Under the pieces are notes generated by a model that worked only from the letters and a program-made list of their open reading frames with translations, made no database searches and was not told the DNA's origin. The translations under genes and the position numbers were made by a program. A stretch of 64,000 bases of DNA, from positions 1 through 64,000 of the forward strand of contig JAJRZW010000017.1 in the NCBI GenBank assembly GCA_024275015.1, in the 5' to 3' direction. The DNA is from Deltaproteobacteria bacterium. GTDB taxonomy: Bacteria; Desulfobacterota; Desulfobulbia; Desulfobulbales; JAJRZW01. This document shows, one piece after another, positions 49,416-59,046 of this stretch (the stretch's first letter is position 1; each line of letters starts with the position of its first letter).

Positions 49416-50303
49416 TCACCCGCCCGACTGATCGCCGTCTTCGTCTTCAAGAAGACCGGAAAGCGTCTCCCCCGAAGAAAAGCTGTGCTCCCGATCAGGG
49501 AAAACCCCCTGACCAACCTCTTTAATAAAACAGGATACAGCCTCTTTCATCAATGGCGCAAGTTCGGCGTATTTTTTCACAAAACTTGGGGTGAATTTTT
49601 CAAACATCCCGACCAGATCCTGGGTCACCAACACCTGGCCGTCACAATCCACCCCGGCGCCGATACCGATGGTCGGCACCGATATGGCGGCGCTTACCGC
49701 CCGAGCAAGTTCACCTGGAACACACTCAAGGACCAGAGAGAAGACTCCGGCCTCATTCAGGGCCCGGGCCTCGGCGATGATTTTTTTCGCAGAGGCGAGA
49801 TCACGCCCCTGAACCTTGAACCCGCCCAGATTTCCGGCAGTCTGGGGGGTAAGGCCGACATGGCCCATTACCGGAATCCCGGCCCGGGTGACGGCCCGGA
49901 CCACCTCGCAGACCTCCAGCCCGCCTTCAAGCTTTACCGCGTCGCAGTCCGCCTCCTTCATGAACCGGCCGGCGTTGATCACCGCGTCACGAATACCGAC
50001 CTGATAACTCATGAACGGCATATCGCCAACAAGCAGAGCCCGGCTGCGGCCGCGGCCGGCAGCCCGGGCATGGTGGAGCATCTCGTCCATGGTCACCGGC
50101 ACGGTAGAATCGTAACCCAGAACCACCATCCCGAGGGAATCTCCCACCAGAATCATGTCGACCCCGCATCGGTCAACCAGGGCGGAAACGGGGGCATCAT
50201 AGGCGGTGAGCATGGTCAACCGCCGCCCCTGGTTCTTGGCGGCGATGATATCGGCCACGGTAATTTTCTTGTCTTTTTTCGCGTTGGTACTCATGTTTTT
50301 CAC
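49416..50303 (-). CDS. panB: 3-methyl-2-oxobutanoate hydroxymethyltransferase
   Basis: 'LTAYDAPVSALVDRCGVDMILVGDSLGMVVLGYDSTVPVTMDEMLHH', 'IGIGAGVDCDGQVLVTQDLVGM'. Confidence 0.93.
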   Translation of the reverse strand: MKNMSTNAKKDKKITVADIIAAKNQGRRLTMLTAYDAPVSALVDRCGVDMILVGDSLGMVVLGYDSTVPVTMDEMLHHARAAGRGRSRALLVGDMPFMSYQVGIRDAVINAGRFMKEADCDAVKLEGGLEVCEVVRAVTRAGIPVMGHVGLTPQTAGNLGGFKVQGRDLASAKKIIAEARALNEAGVFSLVLECVPGELARAVSAAISVPTIGIGAGVDCDGQVLVTQDLVGMFEKFTPSFVKKYAELAPLMKEAVSCFIKEVGQGVFPDREHSFSSGETLSGLLEDEDGDQSGG

Positions 50304-50311
50304 TCCCGCTG

Positions 50312-51346
50312 TCAGGGGAAAAGACGCCCCGGCCCTGGATGATCTGCCGTCTGCCAGGTCCGTCCAAAATATTCATAGGCGATCCGGGTCGCCATCCGCC
50401 CCCTGGGAGTGCGGGTAAGAAAGCCCTTCTGAATCAGGAAGGGTTCATATACATCCTCAAGGGTATTACGTTCCTCACATACCGCGGTGGCCAAGGTGTC
50501 AAGCCCCAGTGGACCGCCGCCGAATTTATCAATAATCGTCAGGAGGATACGGCGATCCATATCATCAAAGCCATGACGGTCGACGGCCAGCATCTCCAGG
50601 GCCCGATCAGCAACCTGACTGGTAATCACCCCCGCGGCCCTGACCTCGGCGAAGTCACGAACCCTCTTCAGCAGTCTGTTGGCGATCCGCGGGGTCCCCC
50701 GTGACCTTCGGGCGATCTCCATCGCTCCATCCTCATCGATTTTAATCCCGATGATGGCGGCCGAACGTTTAACGATGACCAGGAGTTCATCCGCACTGTA
50801 AAAATCAAGCCGCAGGATAACCCCGAAACGGTCACGCAGGGGCGGAGTAAGAAGCCCGGTACGGGTGGTGGCCCCCACCAGGGTGAAACGGGGCAGGCTC
50901 ATCTTCACGCTCCTGGCCCCGGGGCCCTGGCCGACCACAAGGTCAAGCTGGAAATCCTCCATCGCCGGATAGAGAATTTCCTCAACCACATGGTTCAGGC
51001 GATGAATTTCGTCAATAAAGAGGATATCATCGACCTGAAGACTGGTGAGGATGGCGGCAAGATCACCGGGCCGCTCGATCACCGGGCCGCTGGTAACCTT
51101 GATTCCGGCCCCCATCTCGGCGGCAAGGATATAGGCGAGGGTGGTCTTTCCCAGGCCGGGAAAACCGTGAAAGAGGATATGGTCAACCGGATCACCGCGA
51201 CCAAGGGCGGCCTTGATGGCAATGCCGAGATTTTCCTTAAGGGACTCCTGGCCGACATAGTCATCAAGGCTGCGGGGACGCAGATAATTCTCAACCGTGT
51301 CCTCGGATTGATGGGCGGTACCGACTATCCTCTCTTCCTCTTTCAC
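50312..51346 (-). CDS. ruvB: Holliday junction branch migration helicase RuvB
   Basis: '[18 protein letters not shown]', '[20 protein letters not shown]', '[20 protein letters not shown]'. Confidence 0.95.
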   Translation of the reverse strand: MKEEERIVGTAHQSEDTVENYLRPRSLDDYVGQESLKENLGIAIKAALGRGDPVDHILFHGFPGLGKTTLAYILAAEMGAGIKVTSGPVIERPGDLAAILTSLQVDDILFIDEIHRLNHVVEEILYPAMEDFQLDLVVGQGPGARSVKMSLPRFTLVGATTRTGLLTPPLRDRFGVILRLDFYSADELLVIVKRSAAIIGIKIDEDGAMEIARRSRGTPRIANRLLKRVRDFAEVRAAGVITSQVADRALEMLAVDRHGFDDMDRRILLTIIDKFGGGPLGLDTLATAVCEERNTLEDVYEPFLIQKGFLTRTPRGRMATRIAYEYFGRTWQTADHPGPGRLFP

Positions 51347-51951
51347 GCCATGCTCCTCAGGGATTCACGCAGGAGATCCTCAAGGGAGAGGGCGGCAAAG
51401 GCATCTTCCCCCAACCGCTCCCGCAGAGCGTTTACCACCTGTTTCGCGGCCGGGGCTGGATAACCGAGGTTGATCAAAGCGCTTACCCCGTCGGCGGCGA
51501 CCGAATCAGAGGGTATCGCCGCCACCGATGGAACTGACTCAGCGACAGGGACAAAATCAATCTTGTCCTTCAACTCAAGACAAAGCCGTTCAGCGGTTTT
51601 CTTCCCCACCCCCTGAAGTCGAATCAGGGCCGCGGTATCCCCGCTGACTATGGCCCGACAGAGTTCGACGCAACTGGCACCGGAAAGAATGTTCAACCCC
51701 AGCCGCGGACCGACGCCACTGACGCTGTTCAGGAGAATAAACAGCCTCTTTTCATCAATATCGGCAAAACCGAAAAGCTCCAGAGCATCTTCACGGACAT
51801 TGGTGAATATATGGAGGAAGACCTCACCGGAAGCGGGCAGGGAACTGATCCCGGCCGCAGACATCCGCACCCGGTAGCCAACCCCGCCGGCCTCAACCAC
51901 CACCTCGTCGGTGGAAACGACAGTAATTTCACCACGCAGGGTCGCGATCAT
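51343..51951 (-). CDS. ruvA: Holliday junction DNA helicase subunit RuvA
   Basis: '[30 protein letters not shown]', '[19 protein letters not shown]', '[19 protein letters not shown]'. Confidence 0.92.
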   Translation of the reverse strand: MIATLRGEITVVSTDEVVVEAGGVGYRVRMSAAGISSLPASGEVFLHIFTNVREDALELFGFADIDEKRLFILLNSVSGVGPRLGLNILSGASCVELCRAIVSGDTAALIRLQGVGKKTAERLCLELKDKIDFVPVAESVPSVAAIPSDSVAADGVSALINLGYPAPAAKQVVNALRERLGEDAFAALSLEDLLRESLRSMA

Positions 51952-52466
51952 CGCCGCGCCTCCGAAGAGGAAAGCCCACTGACAAGATAATGATTGGCGT
52001 GACACATGGCCACCGCCAGAGCATCGGCGGCATCACTTGACGGTTTTTTATTCAAACCCAATATGACCCGAACCATCTCCTGCACCTGACTCTTTTCAGC
52101 ACGACCATAACCGGCCACTGCCTGTTTGATCTGCGAGGGGCTGTACTCGGCCACCGCCATCCCCTTTTCCCTGGCGGCGAGGATCAACACCCCGCGGGCA
52201 TGGCCCAACTTCAGAGCGCTGGCGGGATTTACGGAAACAAACACTTTTTCAATCGCGGCCAGATCAGGGGTATGTTCGGCAATGGCCTCGCTGATGCCGC
52301 AATGAATCTCCCACAGACGATCGGCAAGGGATTTTGCCCGGCCGCGGACAGTGCCACAGGCAACAAAAAAGGTTCGGCCGTTGATCTGATCCACAACCCC
52401 ATAGCCGGTGGTGCGGGAGCCGGGATCAATACCGAAAATCCTGATTCCGGCGTTATTTCCACTCAC
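51948..52466 (-). CDS. ruvC: crossover junction endodeoxyribonuclease RuvC
   Basis: 'IFGIDPGSRTTGYGVV', 'AIEKVFVSVNPASALKLGHARGVLILAA', 'SSDAADALAVAMCHAN'. Confidence 0.94.
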   Translation of the reverse strand: MSGNNAGIRIFGIDPGSRTTGYGVVDQINGRTFFVACGTVRGRAKSLADRLWEIHCGISEAIAEHTPDLAAIEKVFVSVNPASALKLGHARGVLILAAREKGMAVAEYSPSQIKQAVAGYGRAEKSQVQEMVRVILGLNKKPSSDAADALAVAMCHANHYLVSGLSSSEARR

Positions 52467-52471
52467 CGGAA

Positions 52472-53221
52472 TCAGACGAGGGCCTCCATGATCGCGTCGG
52501 GGATATCAAAATTGGCATGGACACTCTGGACGTCATCATTGTCCTCAAGGACCTCAAGGAGGCGCAGGAGTTGCTTCGCCGTCTTTTCGTCTCCCACCTC
52601 CACCATATTCTGGGGAATAAGGGTCACCGCCGCCTCGGAAAACTTCACCCCTTCCTTTTCCAGCGCCTCACGAACGACGTCAAAGTCATCAGGATCGGTC
52701 AAGACCTGAAACTCGCCGGCATCTTCAATCACGTCCTCGGCTCCGGCCTCAATGGCCAGTTCCATCAACTTCTCCTCCTCAACCGTGTCGCCGGCGACGG
52801 TAATACTGCCCTTGCGGTCAAACATCCAGCCAACGCAGCCGCTCTCGCCCATATTACCCCCGGCCTTGCTGAAGGCGTGACGAACCTCGCCGGCGGTACG
52901 GTTACGGTTGTCGGACATGCACTCGACAATCACCGCCACCCCGCCGGGACCGTAGCCCTCATAGCGGATCTCCTCATAATTTTCACCCTCAATTGCGCCG
53001 GTGCCCTTCTTGATCGCCCGTTCAATTTTATCCTTGGGCATATTCTCACTCTTGGCCGCAACGATACAGCTCCTGAGTCGGGGATTACCGCTCGGGTCAC
53101 CACCACCAATACGGGTGGCGACGATGATCTCCTTGGTAAGACGGGTAAAAATCTTGCCCCGCTTGGCGTCAACCGCCCCCTTTCTCCTTTTGATATTGGC
53201 CCATTTTGAATGTCCGGACAT
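52472..53221 (-). CDS. yebC: YebC/PmpR-family DNA-binding transcriptional regulator
   Basis: '[32 protein letters not shown]', '[47 protein letters not shown]'. Confidence 0.95.
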   Translation of the reverse strand: MSGHSKWANIKRRKGAVDAKRGKIFTRLTKEIIVATRIGGGDPSGNPRLRSCIVAAKSENMPKDKIERAIKKGTGAIEGENYEEIRYEGYGPGGVAVIVECMSDNRNRTAGEVRHAFSKAGGNMGESGCVGWMFDRKGSITVAGDTVEEEKLMELAIEAGAEDVIEDAGEFQVLTDPDDFDVVREALEKEGVKFSEAAVTLIPQNMVEVGDEKTAKQLLRLLEVLEDNDDVQSVHANFDIPDAIMEALV

Positions 53222-53316
53222 CTTTTAAACTCCTTGAAATTAATGAAATCGTAACAAATTATGACAGTCTCGCAACAAGTGCCCGCGGAGGCATCTTCGA
53301 CGATTTTCGGGCGGAT

Positions 53317-53949
53317 TCACATGCCCGTATCAGCCCACACCTTCCCCGTTTCAACCTTCAGCCTGAAAAACCCTGTCGCCAGAACAAAGACCTCTCGACT
53401 TTCCCGGCGTGAACTCTTTGGCTTAAAAATCCTGGTCTTCTTAAATCCCCGGCCGATACGGGCAACCGTCTCTTTCAGATCCGGACCCTCAAACACCTTG
53501 CAGTAAAAAACGCCGCCGTTCACCAGCAGGTCTTCCACCACAAGCAGAGCGCAATCCACCAGGTCAAGACTGCGGCGTTCATCAACCAGACGGTTGCCGG
53601 TGGTCTTTGGCGCCATATCGCTTAAAACCACATCAAAATCGGTGACGACGATACGCGGCCGGAGATCCGGATCGTTGATATCACCGCGAATAATTTTAAT
53701 CTCAGCCCCGGCCGCCTTCGCCGGAATTCTGGTCGCATGGATGTCGATCCCGACCACAACCCCCCCGGGCCCCGCCACCTGGGCCGCGTACATGGTCCAG
53801 CTCCCGGGATGACAGCCGAGATCAAGAACCCTGTCTCCTTTTCTGAGAATCCTAAACTTCTCCTGCGCCTCTTTCAACTTATAAACCGACCGGGCGGGAT
53901 ACCCCTCGTTTCTGGCCTTTTTAAAATAATGATCCTGGACCTTTCTCAC
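53317..53949 (-). CDS. rlmE: 23S rRNA 2'-O-ribose U2552 methyltransferase RlmE/FtsJ family
   Basis: 'DHYFKKARNEGYPARSVYKLKEAQEKFRILRKGDRVLDLGCHPGSWTMYAA', 'VVLSDMAPKTTGN'. Confidence 0.9.
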   Translation of the reverse strand: MRKVQDHYFKKARNEGYPARSVYKLKEAQEKFRILRKGDRVLDLGCHPGSWTMYAAQVAGPGGVVVGIDIHATRIPAKAAGAEIKIIRGDINDPDLRPRIVVTDFDVVLSDMAPKTTGNRLVDERRSLDLVDCALLVVEDLLVNGGVFYCKVFEGPDLKETVARIGRGFKKTRIFKPKSSRRESREVFVLATGFFRLKVETGKVWADTGM

Positions 53950-53961
53950 CCCGCCCCCCTT

Positions 53962-54129
53962 TCAGCCCTTGAGCGCCGGAAACATCCCCGGACTATTGGC
54001 GGGACAAATCATGCAGACAGCCGGGTAACGACGGCCCAATATCCGCCGTAATCCCGCACGGGAAACAACCCTTGGCAGCCAGAAAATAATCGTTATAACC
54101 AGAGCCGCGCCGCAAACACGAAAAGACAT
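53962..54129 (-). CDS. 55-aa small ORF, putative membrane-anchored protein (not in ORF track)
   Basis: Hand translation MSFRVCGAALVITIIFWLPRVVSRAGLRRILGRRYPAVCMICPANSPGMFPALKG*, with GGAGG RBS 6 nt upstream, filling the gap between two same-strand genes. Confidence 0.45.
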   Translation of the reverse strand: MSFRVCGAALVITIIFWLPRVVSRAGLRRILGRRYPAVCMICPANSPGMFPALKG

Positions 54130-54147
54130 CACCGGCCTCCGGCGGGA

Positions 54148-54483
54148 CTAAAAAAAATCTTCATAAAGTTCCTCGTTAAAACCGACGACAAAACTGTCGC
54201 CGACCTTCAGGGTCGGGGCCCGGAGGTTACCACCGGGGCCAATAATCTGAGACAGGAGTTCAGGACGGCAATCGCCGTCGGCGTCATGGACAACGATATT
54301 GCGCCCCCGGGCAACGAAAACCCGGTCGGCGCCGCTGAAGAGTTCCACGGCCTGTGCGCGGTCAATCCTTTTCTTGCGCGCGTCGTCGTTTATCTCGATA
54401 CCTATGGATCTGCGCCCGAGAAACTCCAGGGCCCGGTGACATGATTTTCAGCCCTTGCGCAGGTAGGCCCAGTCAATTTTCAT
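54148..54483 (-). CDS. ArsC/thioredoxin-fold (seleno)protein with in-frame TGA (Sec12): MKIDWAYLRKG-U-KSCHRALEFLGRRSIGIEINDDARKKRIDRAQAVELFSGADRVFVARGRNIVVHDADGDCRPELLSQIIGPGGNLRAPTLKVGDSFVVGFNEELYEDFF
   Basis: ATG at 54483 in the same frame as track ORF 54148..54348; the only interruption is TGA at 54448-54450 in a U-x-x-C redox position, followed by a hairpin-capable segment; start overlaps the rsmI stop. Confidence 0.82.
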
Positions 54484-55357
54484 TGTCTTCCTCTTGTGTT
54501 CCAGCGGCCATCAGGCCTTTTTTATCCCAGACGACAAGGGCCGCGCCATAGACTTTTTTTTTGCCGATCTTTAATTCCCTGCTGACCTCGGCCACCGAAT
54601 CCTTGAGAGAATAACCTTTTCCCCGGAGATCGCGCAATCGACAAAACACGGTTTCGTCATCGACCGGGACCGGCGCCTGCCGATGCTCAACCATGACCAC
54701 GAACTCTCCCTTGATCGCCGGCCGCGCGACAAGATCATCCAGCACAACCGGGGCCGGGCCGCGAATAATCTCCTCGTTGAGTTTAGTCAGTTCTCTGCCT
54801 ATGGCCAGACGCCGTTCTCCCATTACCGTGATGATATCCGCAAGGGTCCCTATAATCCGACGGGGAGACTCGTAAAACAAGAGATCATGGTCAAAATCAC
54901 GCCAGGCGGAAAGGAGATCGCAACGGGCCTTCTTTTTCGGCGGGAGAAAACCAAGAAACAGAAAACCTGGGCCGGCAAAACCGGCAACGCTGACCAGGGC
55001 GGCTGCGGCACAGGGCCCGGGGACGGGAATAACCCTGATCCCGGCAATAAGGGCCTGATCAACGAGAAACCAACCAGGGTCGGAGATACCCGGAGTTCCG
55101 GCATCGCTGACCAGGGCAACCCGCCCACCCCGGTGAATCCTGGCGATGATCGCCGCGCTCCGTTCCGCCTCCCGACCACGGAAATAACTTATCATCTCCG
55201 CTTTGATCCCGAAACGGGTCAACAATTTTCTTGTGTGCCTTGTATCCTCAGCGGCAATGAGATCGACTTCGGCAAGAATACCCACCGCCCGGGGGCTCAA
55301 ATCATCAAGGTTACCAATGGGGGTGGCGACGATATAAAGCTCTCCGTTCCCGCTCAA
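54473..55357 (-). CDS. rsmI: 16S rRNA (cytidine-1402-2'-O)-methyltransferase
   Basis: 'LYIVATPIGNLDDLSPRAVGILAEVDLIAAEDTRHTRKLL', 'VALVSDAGTPGISDPGWFLV', 'IPVPGPCAAAALVSVAGF'. Confidence 0.95.
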   Translation of the reverse strand: MSGNGELYIVATPIGNLDDLSPRAVGILAEVDLIAAEDTRHTRKLLTRFGIKAEMISYFRGREAERSAAIIARIHRGGRVALVSDAGTPGISDPGWFLVDQALIAGIRVIPVPGPCAAAALVSVAGFAGPGFLFLGFLPPKKKARCDLLSAWRDFDHDLLFYESPRRIIGTLADIITVMGERRLAIGRELTKLNEEIIRGPAPVVLDDLVARPAIKGEFVVMVEHRQAPVPVDDETVFCRLRDLRGKGYSLKDSVAEVSRELKIGKKKVYGAALVVWDKKGLMAAGTQEEDNEN

Positions 55358-55484
55358 ACCCGAATACCAGCTTCAAGTTTAAGCCTGTAGCATTGCGTAT
55401 GCGGAAACAGTGGAAATAGAATGACGGGAAGAAGGAGTTTTTGCGAAATCATCAATGGTTACCTGGTTTAATGGCAGAAATACG

Positions 55485-56264
55485 TTACAAATCCAGCTCA
55501 ATAACAAACCTGACCGGAGATGCCAGGCTTTCACAGACAATCCGACCGTGATTACGGGCCAAAAGGCTCTGCGCCAGCCACAAACCAAGGCCGCTGTGAC
55601 CGTCGCGGGTGCTGAAAAAGGGGGCAAACACCCGGTCAATAATCTCCGGGTCGCCCTGGCCGTTGTCCTCAACCCCTATCCGTAGCCGGCCTTCATGATG
55701 GTCGGCGCGGATAATAATCTCCGGCTCCGGTGTCCCGGCCGCGGCCAGAGCCTCAATACTGTTACGCAGGAGTTGATGCAGTGCCATCTGCAGATCATGG
55801 CGGCAGGCGGTGAGTACCGGCAGAGACGGGGTGATATCCACCTTTTTTTTAACTTTATGTTTGAAAAACATATCGGTTTCGGCAAGATCAAGCTCATCAA
55901 CCACCATATCGAGAACGATCACCGGGATCGAACCGGGTTCGGAAAAAACAAAACCAGCCGCAGTATGCAACAGCCGCTGCATCTCCTCCCCTTTGTTCGT
56001 CAGCCGATCAATGATGGCACTTTTTTCCTCAATCAGGGCGCAAAGATCGCCCAGCGGCTCCGAATCTCCGGCCGCATCAAGATCGGCAACCTTTTCCCGC
56101 ATCTTCTCAAAGGCCATGCCCAGGATATCGGTCTGCATAGAAATCGCCTGCGCCACCCCGGAGAGATTATGTACCAGCCCCTCGGCCATAAGCCCCATGG
56201 CCGCAAGCGGGGCCAGATCCTCAAGGGCGGCGAACAACCTTTTTTCATCATTTTTCCCCGACAA
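55485..56264 (-). CDS. small soluble histidine kinase-like ATPase
   Basis: 'APLAAMGLMAEGLVHNLSGVAQAISMQ' H-box-like segment, 'LRNSIEALAAAGTPEPEIIIRADHHEGRLRIGVEDNGQG', 'HSGLGLWLAQSLLARNHG'. Confidence 0.8.
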   Translation of the reverse strand: MSGKNDEKRLFAALEDLAPLAAMGLMAEGLVHNLSGVAQAISMQTDILGMAFEKMREKVADLDAAGDSEPLGDLCALIEEKSAIIDRLTNKGEEMQRLLHTAAGFVFSEPGSIPVIVLDMVVDELDLAETDMFFKHKVKKKVDITPSLPVLTACRHDLQMALHQLLRNSIEALAAAGTPEPEIIIRADHHEGRLRIGVEDNGQGDPEIIDRVFAPFFSTRDGHSGLGLWLAQSLLARNHGRIVCESLASPVRFVIELDL

Positions 56265-56368
56265 GGGACGACCCTCCTGAATACATCATTTACATTTATC
56301 AAACGATTATCTTCGGTTATGGCCACTTTAGCGGAATCGGTTATTTTTAGAAACAGACCTGAATATTT

Positions 56369-56425
56369 TTAACAGATCTTTGATCTTTGAAAAAGTCATG
56401 GGCGACTTTTTCAACAGTCTGATAA
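56369..56425. repeat. Repeat family E1, hairpin copy
   Basis: 'ttaacagatctttgatctttgaaaaagtcatgggcgactttttcaacagtctgataa'. Confidence 0.7.
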
Positions 56426-56658
56426 TCCCTGTCCGCGCAAGGGTATCTGCTGTGAATGTATCCGCTATCACCTGAAAATACGCCGGCTTCCCGGCTGATG
56501 TTTCCCCGACCGCGCCGAACGCGGCTATGACCGATCCTTTGAACACTTTGCCCGTATGGTTGGCGCAGACGAGATTTAATCACGGGGTCGGGTAATTTCC
56601 CCTGCAGGGGGCAAAAAAAATTGTCTTCCAGTACGGGAAAGAGTACATTCATGTTTTA

Positions 56659-56675
56659 ATACTTGCTCAAATACT
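56659..56675. promoter_or_regulatory. candidate ArsR/SmtB operator upstream of the metalloregulator
   Basis: Imperfect dyad 'atacTTGctCAAatac' just before the ATG at 56679. Confidence 0.3.
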
Positions 56676-56678
56676 GAA

Positions 56679-57035
56679 ATGACTGACGACCAGCATATCT
56701 GCAACCGGAAAATCATCCACCACGCCCTGGTTGATCTTGCCCGCGACGCCCTTGCCGCCGACGAAATCATCAGCGCCATGTCCCTGCTGTTCAAGGCCAT
56801 GGGTGATGAAACAAGGATAAAAATCCTCGCCAGCCTCAGGCGGACCGAACTATGCGTCTGCGATCTCGCGGCCGTGCTTGATCTCTCGGTCTCGGCGATC
56901 AGCCACCAGCTGAAACAGCTCCGCCAGCTCAACCTGGTCAAAAATCGCCGCGAGGGCACGGTTATCTATTACCGTTTAAACGACGATCACGTCGCCACCC
57001 TGTTGGATATCGCCGGCGAACACGTTATGGAGTAA
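56679..57035 (+). CDS. ArsR/SmtB-family metalloregulator
   Basis: 'MSLLFKAMGDETRIKILASLRRTELCVCDLAAVLDLSVSAISHQLKQLRQLNLVKNRREGTVIYYRL'. Confidence 0.9.
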   Translation: MTDDQHICNRKIIHHALVDLARDALAADEIISAMSLLFKAMGDETRIKILASLRRTELCVCDLAAVLDLSVSAISHQLKQLRQLNLVKNRREGTVIYYRLNDDHVATLLDIAGEHVME

Positions 57036-57037
57036 CA

Positions 57038-58141
57038 ATGATCAACGAAATTTTGCAACAGACATGGAATATGCTCCTTGAGGCCGCGCCCTACATGCTC
57101 TTCGGCCTCCTTGCCGGCGGCCTGGTCAAGGTCTTTATCGGCACCGACACCGTGGCCCGCCACCTGGGGCGCGGCCGTTTCGCCTCGGTATTCAAAGCGG
57201 CGCTCATCGGTATCCCCCTGCCCCTGTGTTCCTGCGGGGTATTACCGGCCGCGGCGGCGTTGAAAAAGCAGGGGGCCAACAACGGTGCGACCACAGCCTT
57301 TCTCATCTCCACTCCGGAATCCGGCCTTGACTCCATCAGCGTCACCTGGGCCCTGATGGATCCGGTAATGACCGTGGCCCGGCCGTTGGCGGCCTTCTTC
57401 ACCGCCATATTAGCCGGTCTTTCCGAGAACCTGCGGCAGACCCCCGCCGCCGACGCCCTGATCACCACGTCCAGACCCTGCCCGGTGGACGGATGTTGCG
57501 ACGGCAAGGGCTGCGCCCCGGACGCCCACGCCCACCACCATAGCTTTATCCAGAAAATACACGCCGCCCTGCACTACGCTTTTATCGAATTATGGGACGA
57601 GCTTGCCGGCTGGTTTATCGTCGGCATAATCCTCGCCGGAATCATTGCCGCGGCAGTGCCGGACGAATTTATCTCCACTTATCTCGGCGGCGGGGTAAGC
57701 TCAATGCTGACCATGCTCCTGGTCGGGATCCCCCTCTATATCTGCGCCTCGGCATCCACCCCCATTGCCGCGGCCCTGCTCCTGAAAGGGGCGAGCCCGG
57801 GGGCGGTGATGATCTTTCTCCTCGCGGGTCCGGCGACCAACATCGCCTCCCTGACCATGCTCAAGGGCCTTTTGGGACGCCGCGCCACCTTTATCTACCT
57901 CGTGGCGATCATCATCGGCTCACTCTTAAGCGGCCTGGCGGTAAACCTCTTCTATGAACTCTCCGGAATAACCCCAAAAGCAATGGCCGGCATAGCCGGC
58001 GAGGGTCTGCCGCAGACGGTCAAAATAACCGGGGCTCTGATCCTCATCGCCCTTTCCACTCCAACCCTGACAAGAAAGATAAAGGCCATGTTCAAGGACG
58101 GAAAAAACCAGGGATGCGATTGTGGAACTTGTGACCATTAA
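57038..58141 (+). CDS. permease of the DUF318/YraQ superfamily, SO_0444-type metal efflux-like
   Basis: 'PYMLFGLLAGGLVKVFIG', 'GIPLPLCSCGVLPAAAALKKQGANNGATTAFLISTPESG', Cys/His loop 'CPVDGCCDGKGCAPDAHAHHH', 'ATNIASLTMLKGLLG'. Confidence 0.87.
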   Translation: MINEILQQTWNMLLEAAPYMLFGLLAGGLVKVFIGTDTVARHLGRGRFASVFKAALIGIPLPLCSCGVLPAAAALKKQGANNGATTAFLISTPESGLDSISVTWALMDPVMTVARPLAAFFTAILAGLSENLRQTPAADALITTSRPCPVDGCCDGKGCAPDAHAHHHSFIQKIHAALHYAFIELWDELAGWFIVGIILAGIIAAAVPDEFISTYLGGGVSSMLTMLLVGIPLYICASASTPIAAALLLKGASPGAVMIFLLAGPATNIASLTMLKGLLGRRATFIYLVAIIIGSLLSGLAVNLFYELSGITPKAMAGIAGEGLPQTVKITGALILIALSTPTLTRKIKAMFKDGKNQGCDCGTCDH

Positions 58142-58271
58142 CGATGTAACGCCATAAATTAACTATATAAAAAAATTAAAACCGCCCTTGACCTCGACCG
58201 GCGGCGAAATTATTTTCTGTTCAGGAACAGGACGATAACCGTTAACCTTAAACTTCAAGGGAGGTAGAATC

Positions 58272-58724
58272 ATGTTGGATCTTATTCCGAAAAAGCGGCA
58301 GATACGGCAACCGGATATTTTCAGAGAGATGGAAAACATGTTCAGGTATTTCTGGCATGATTTTCCGGTGTGGGAAGGTAATGAAGTCGCCGGCACCTTT
58401 TCCCCGGACCTTGACGTAAGCGAGACCGACAAGGCCATTGAAATCCGGGCGGAACTGCCGGGACTTGACAAAAAAAACATCGACATCAGCCTTGACCGCA
58501 ACCTCCTGACCGTCCGCGGCGAAAAGAGACAGGAAAAGGAGGAAGGAGATAAACGCTACCACCTAATCGAACGTTCGTGGGGCAGCTTCGTCCGCAGTAT
58601 CAGACTGCCGGCCGAGGTGGACGAGAAGAAACTGGAGGCCACCTTCAAAGACGGTGTTCTCAAAGTAGTCCTGCCCAAGACCGAAGAGTCACGGAAAAAG
58701 GTGACCCATATCGCGGTCCATTAG
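58272..58724 (+). CDS. Hsp20/alpha-crystallin family small heat-shock protein
   Basis: 'PDLDVSETDKAIEIRAELPGLDKKNIDISLDRNLLTVRGEKRQEKEEGDKRYHLIERSWGSFVRSIRLPAEVD...LKVVLPKTEE'. Confidence 0.93.
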   Translation: MLDLIPKKRQIRQPDIFREMENMFRYFWHDFPVWEGNEVAGTFSPDLDVSETDKAIEIRAELPGLDKKNIDISLDRNLLTVRGEKRQEKEEGDKRYHLIERSWGSFVRSIRLPAEVDEKKLEATFKDGVLKVVLPKTEESRKKVTHIAVH

Positions 58725-58791
58725 TCCATTACTAAGGATACCAACAACGACCGTCTCTTGCCGGCCGCCCGGCAGCAAGCAGCCGGGGAAC

Positions 58792-58822
58792 AAAAACCCG
58801 CCGTAACCGGCGGGTTTTTTTC
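58792..58822 (+). terminator. intrinsic terminator downstream of hsp20
   Basis: 'aaaaaCCCGCCGtaacCGGCGGGttttttt', perfect stem plus T-tract. Confidence 0.9.
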
Positions 58823-58924
58823 ATGCGGTTCCGCAGAAAAAGCATTTCATTACATACTTTTTTTTGCAGTTCACGCCGCCTCTGTGAGACAATTTCCCTG
58901 AACATTCAGGACATGATGGCGTCG

Positions 58925-59011
58925 TAACAATTCCGATCTACTGCGTCGTAGTACATTTTGTATATCGAAATTCCTACTTAGCCATCGACATATTTTGTTA
59001 CGAGTCCATGT
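58925..59011. repeat. E2/E5-type repeat fragment upstream of MCP
   Basis: 'cgtaacaattcc...tgtatatcgaaa...agccatcgacatattttgttacgagtcc'; the sub-motifs recur near 28456, 28668, 30541 and 32290. Confidence 0.55.
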
Positions 59012-59046
59012 CATGACAATACCAGACAACAACGGGGGAGATAACC

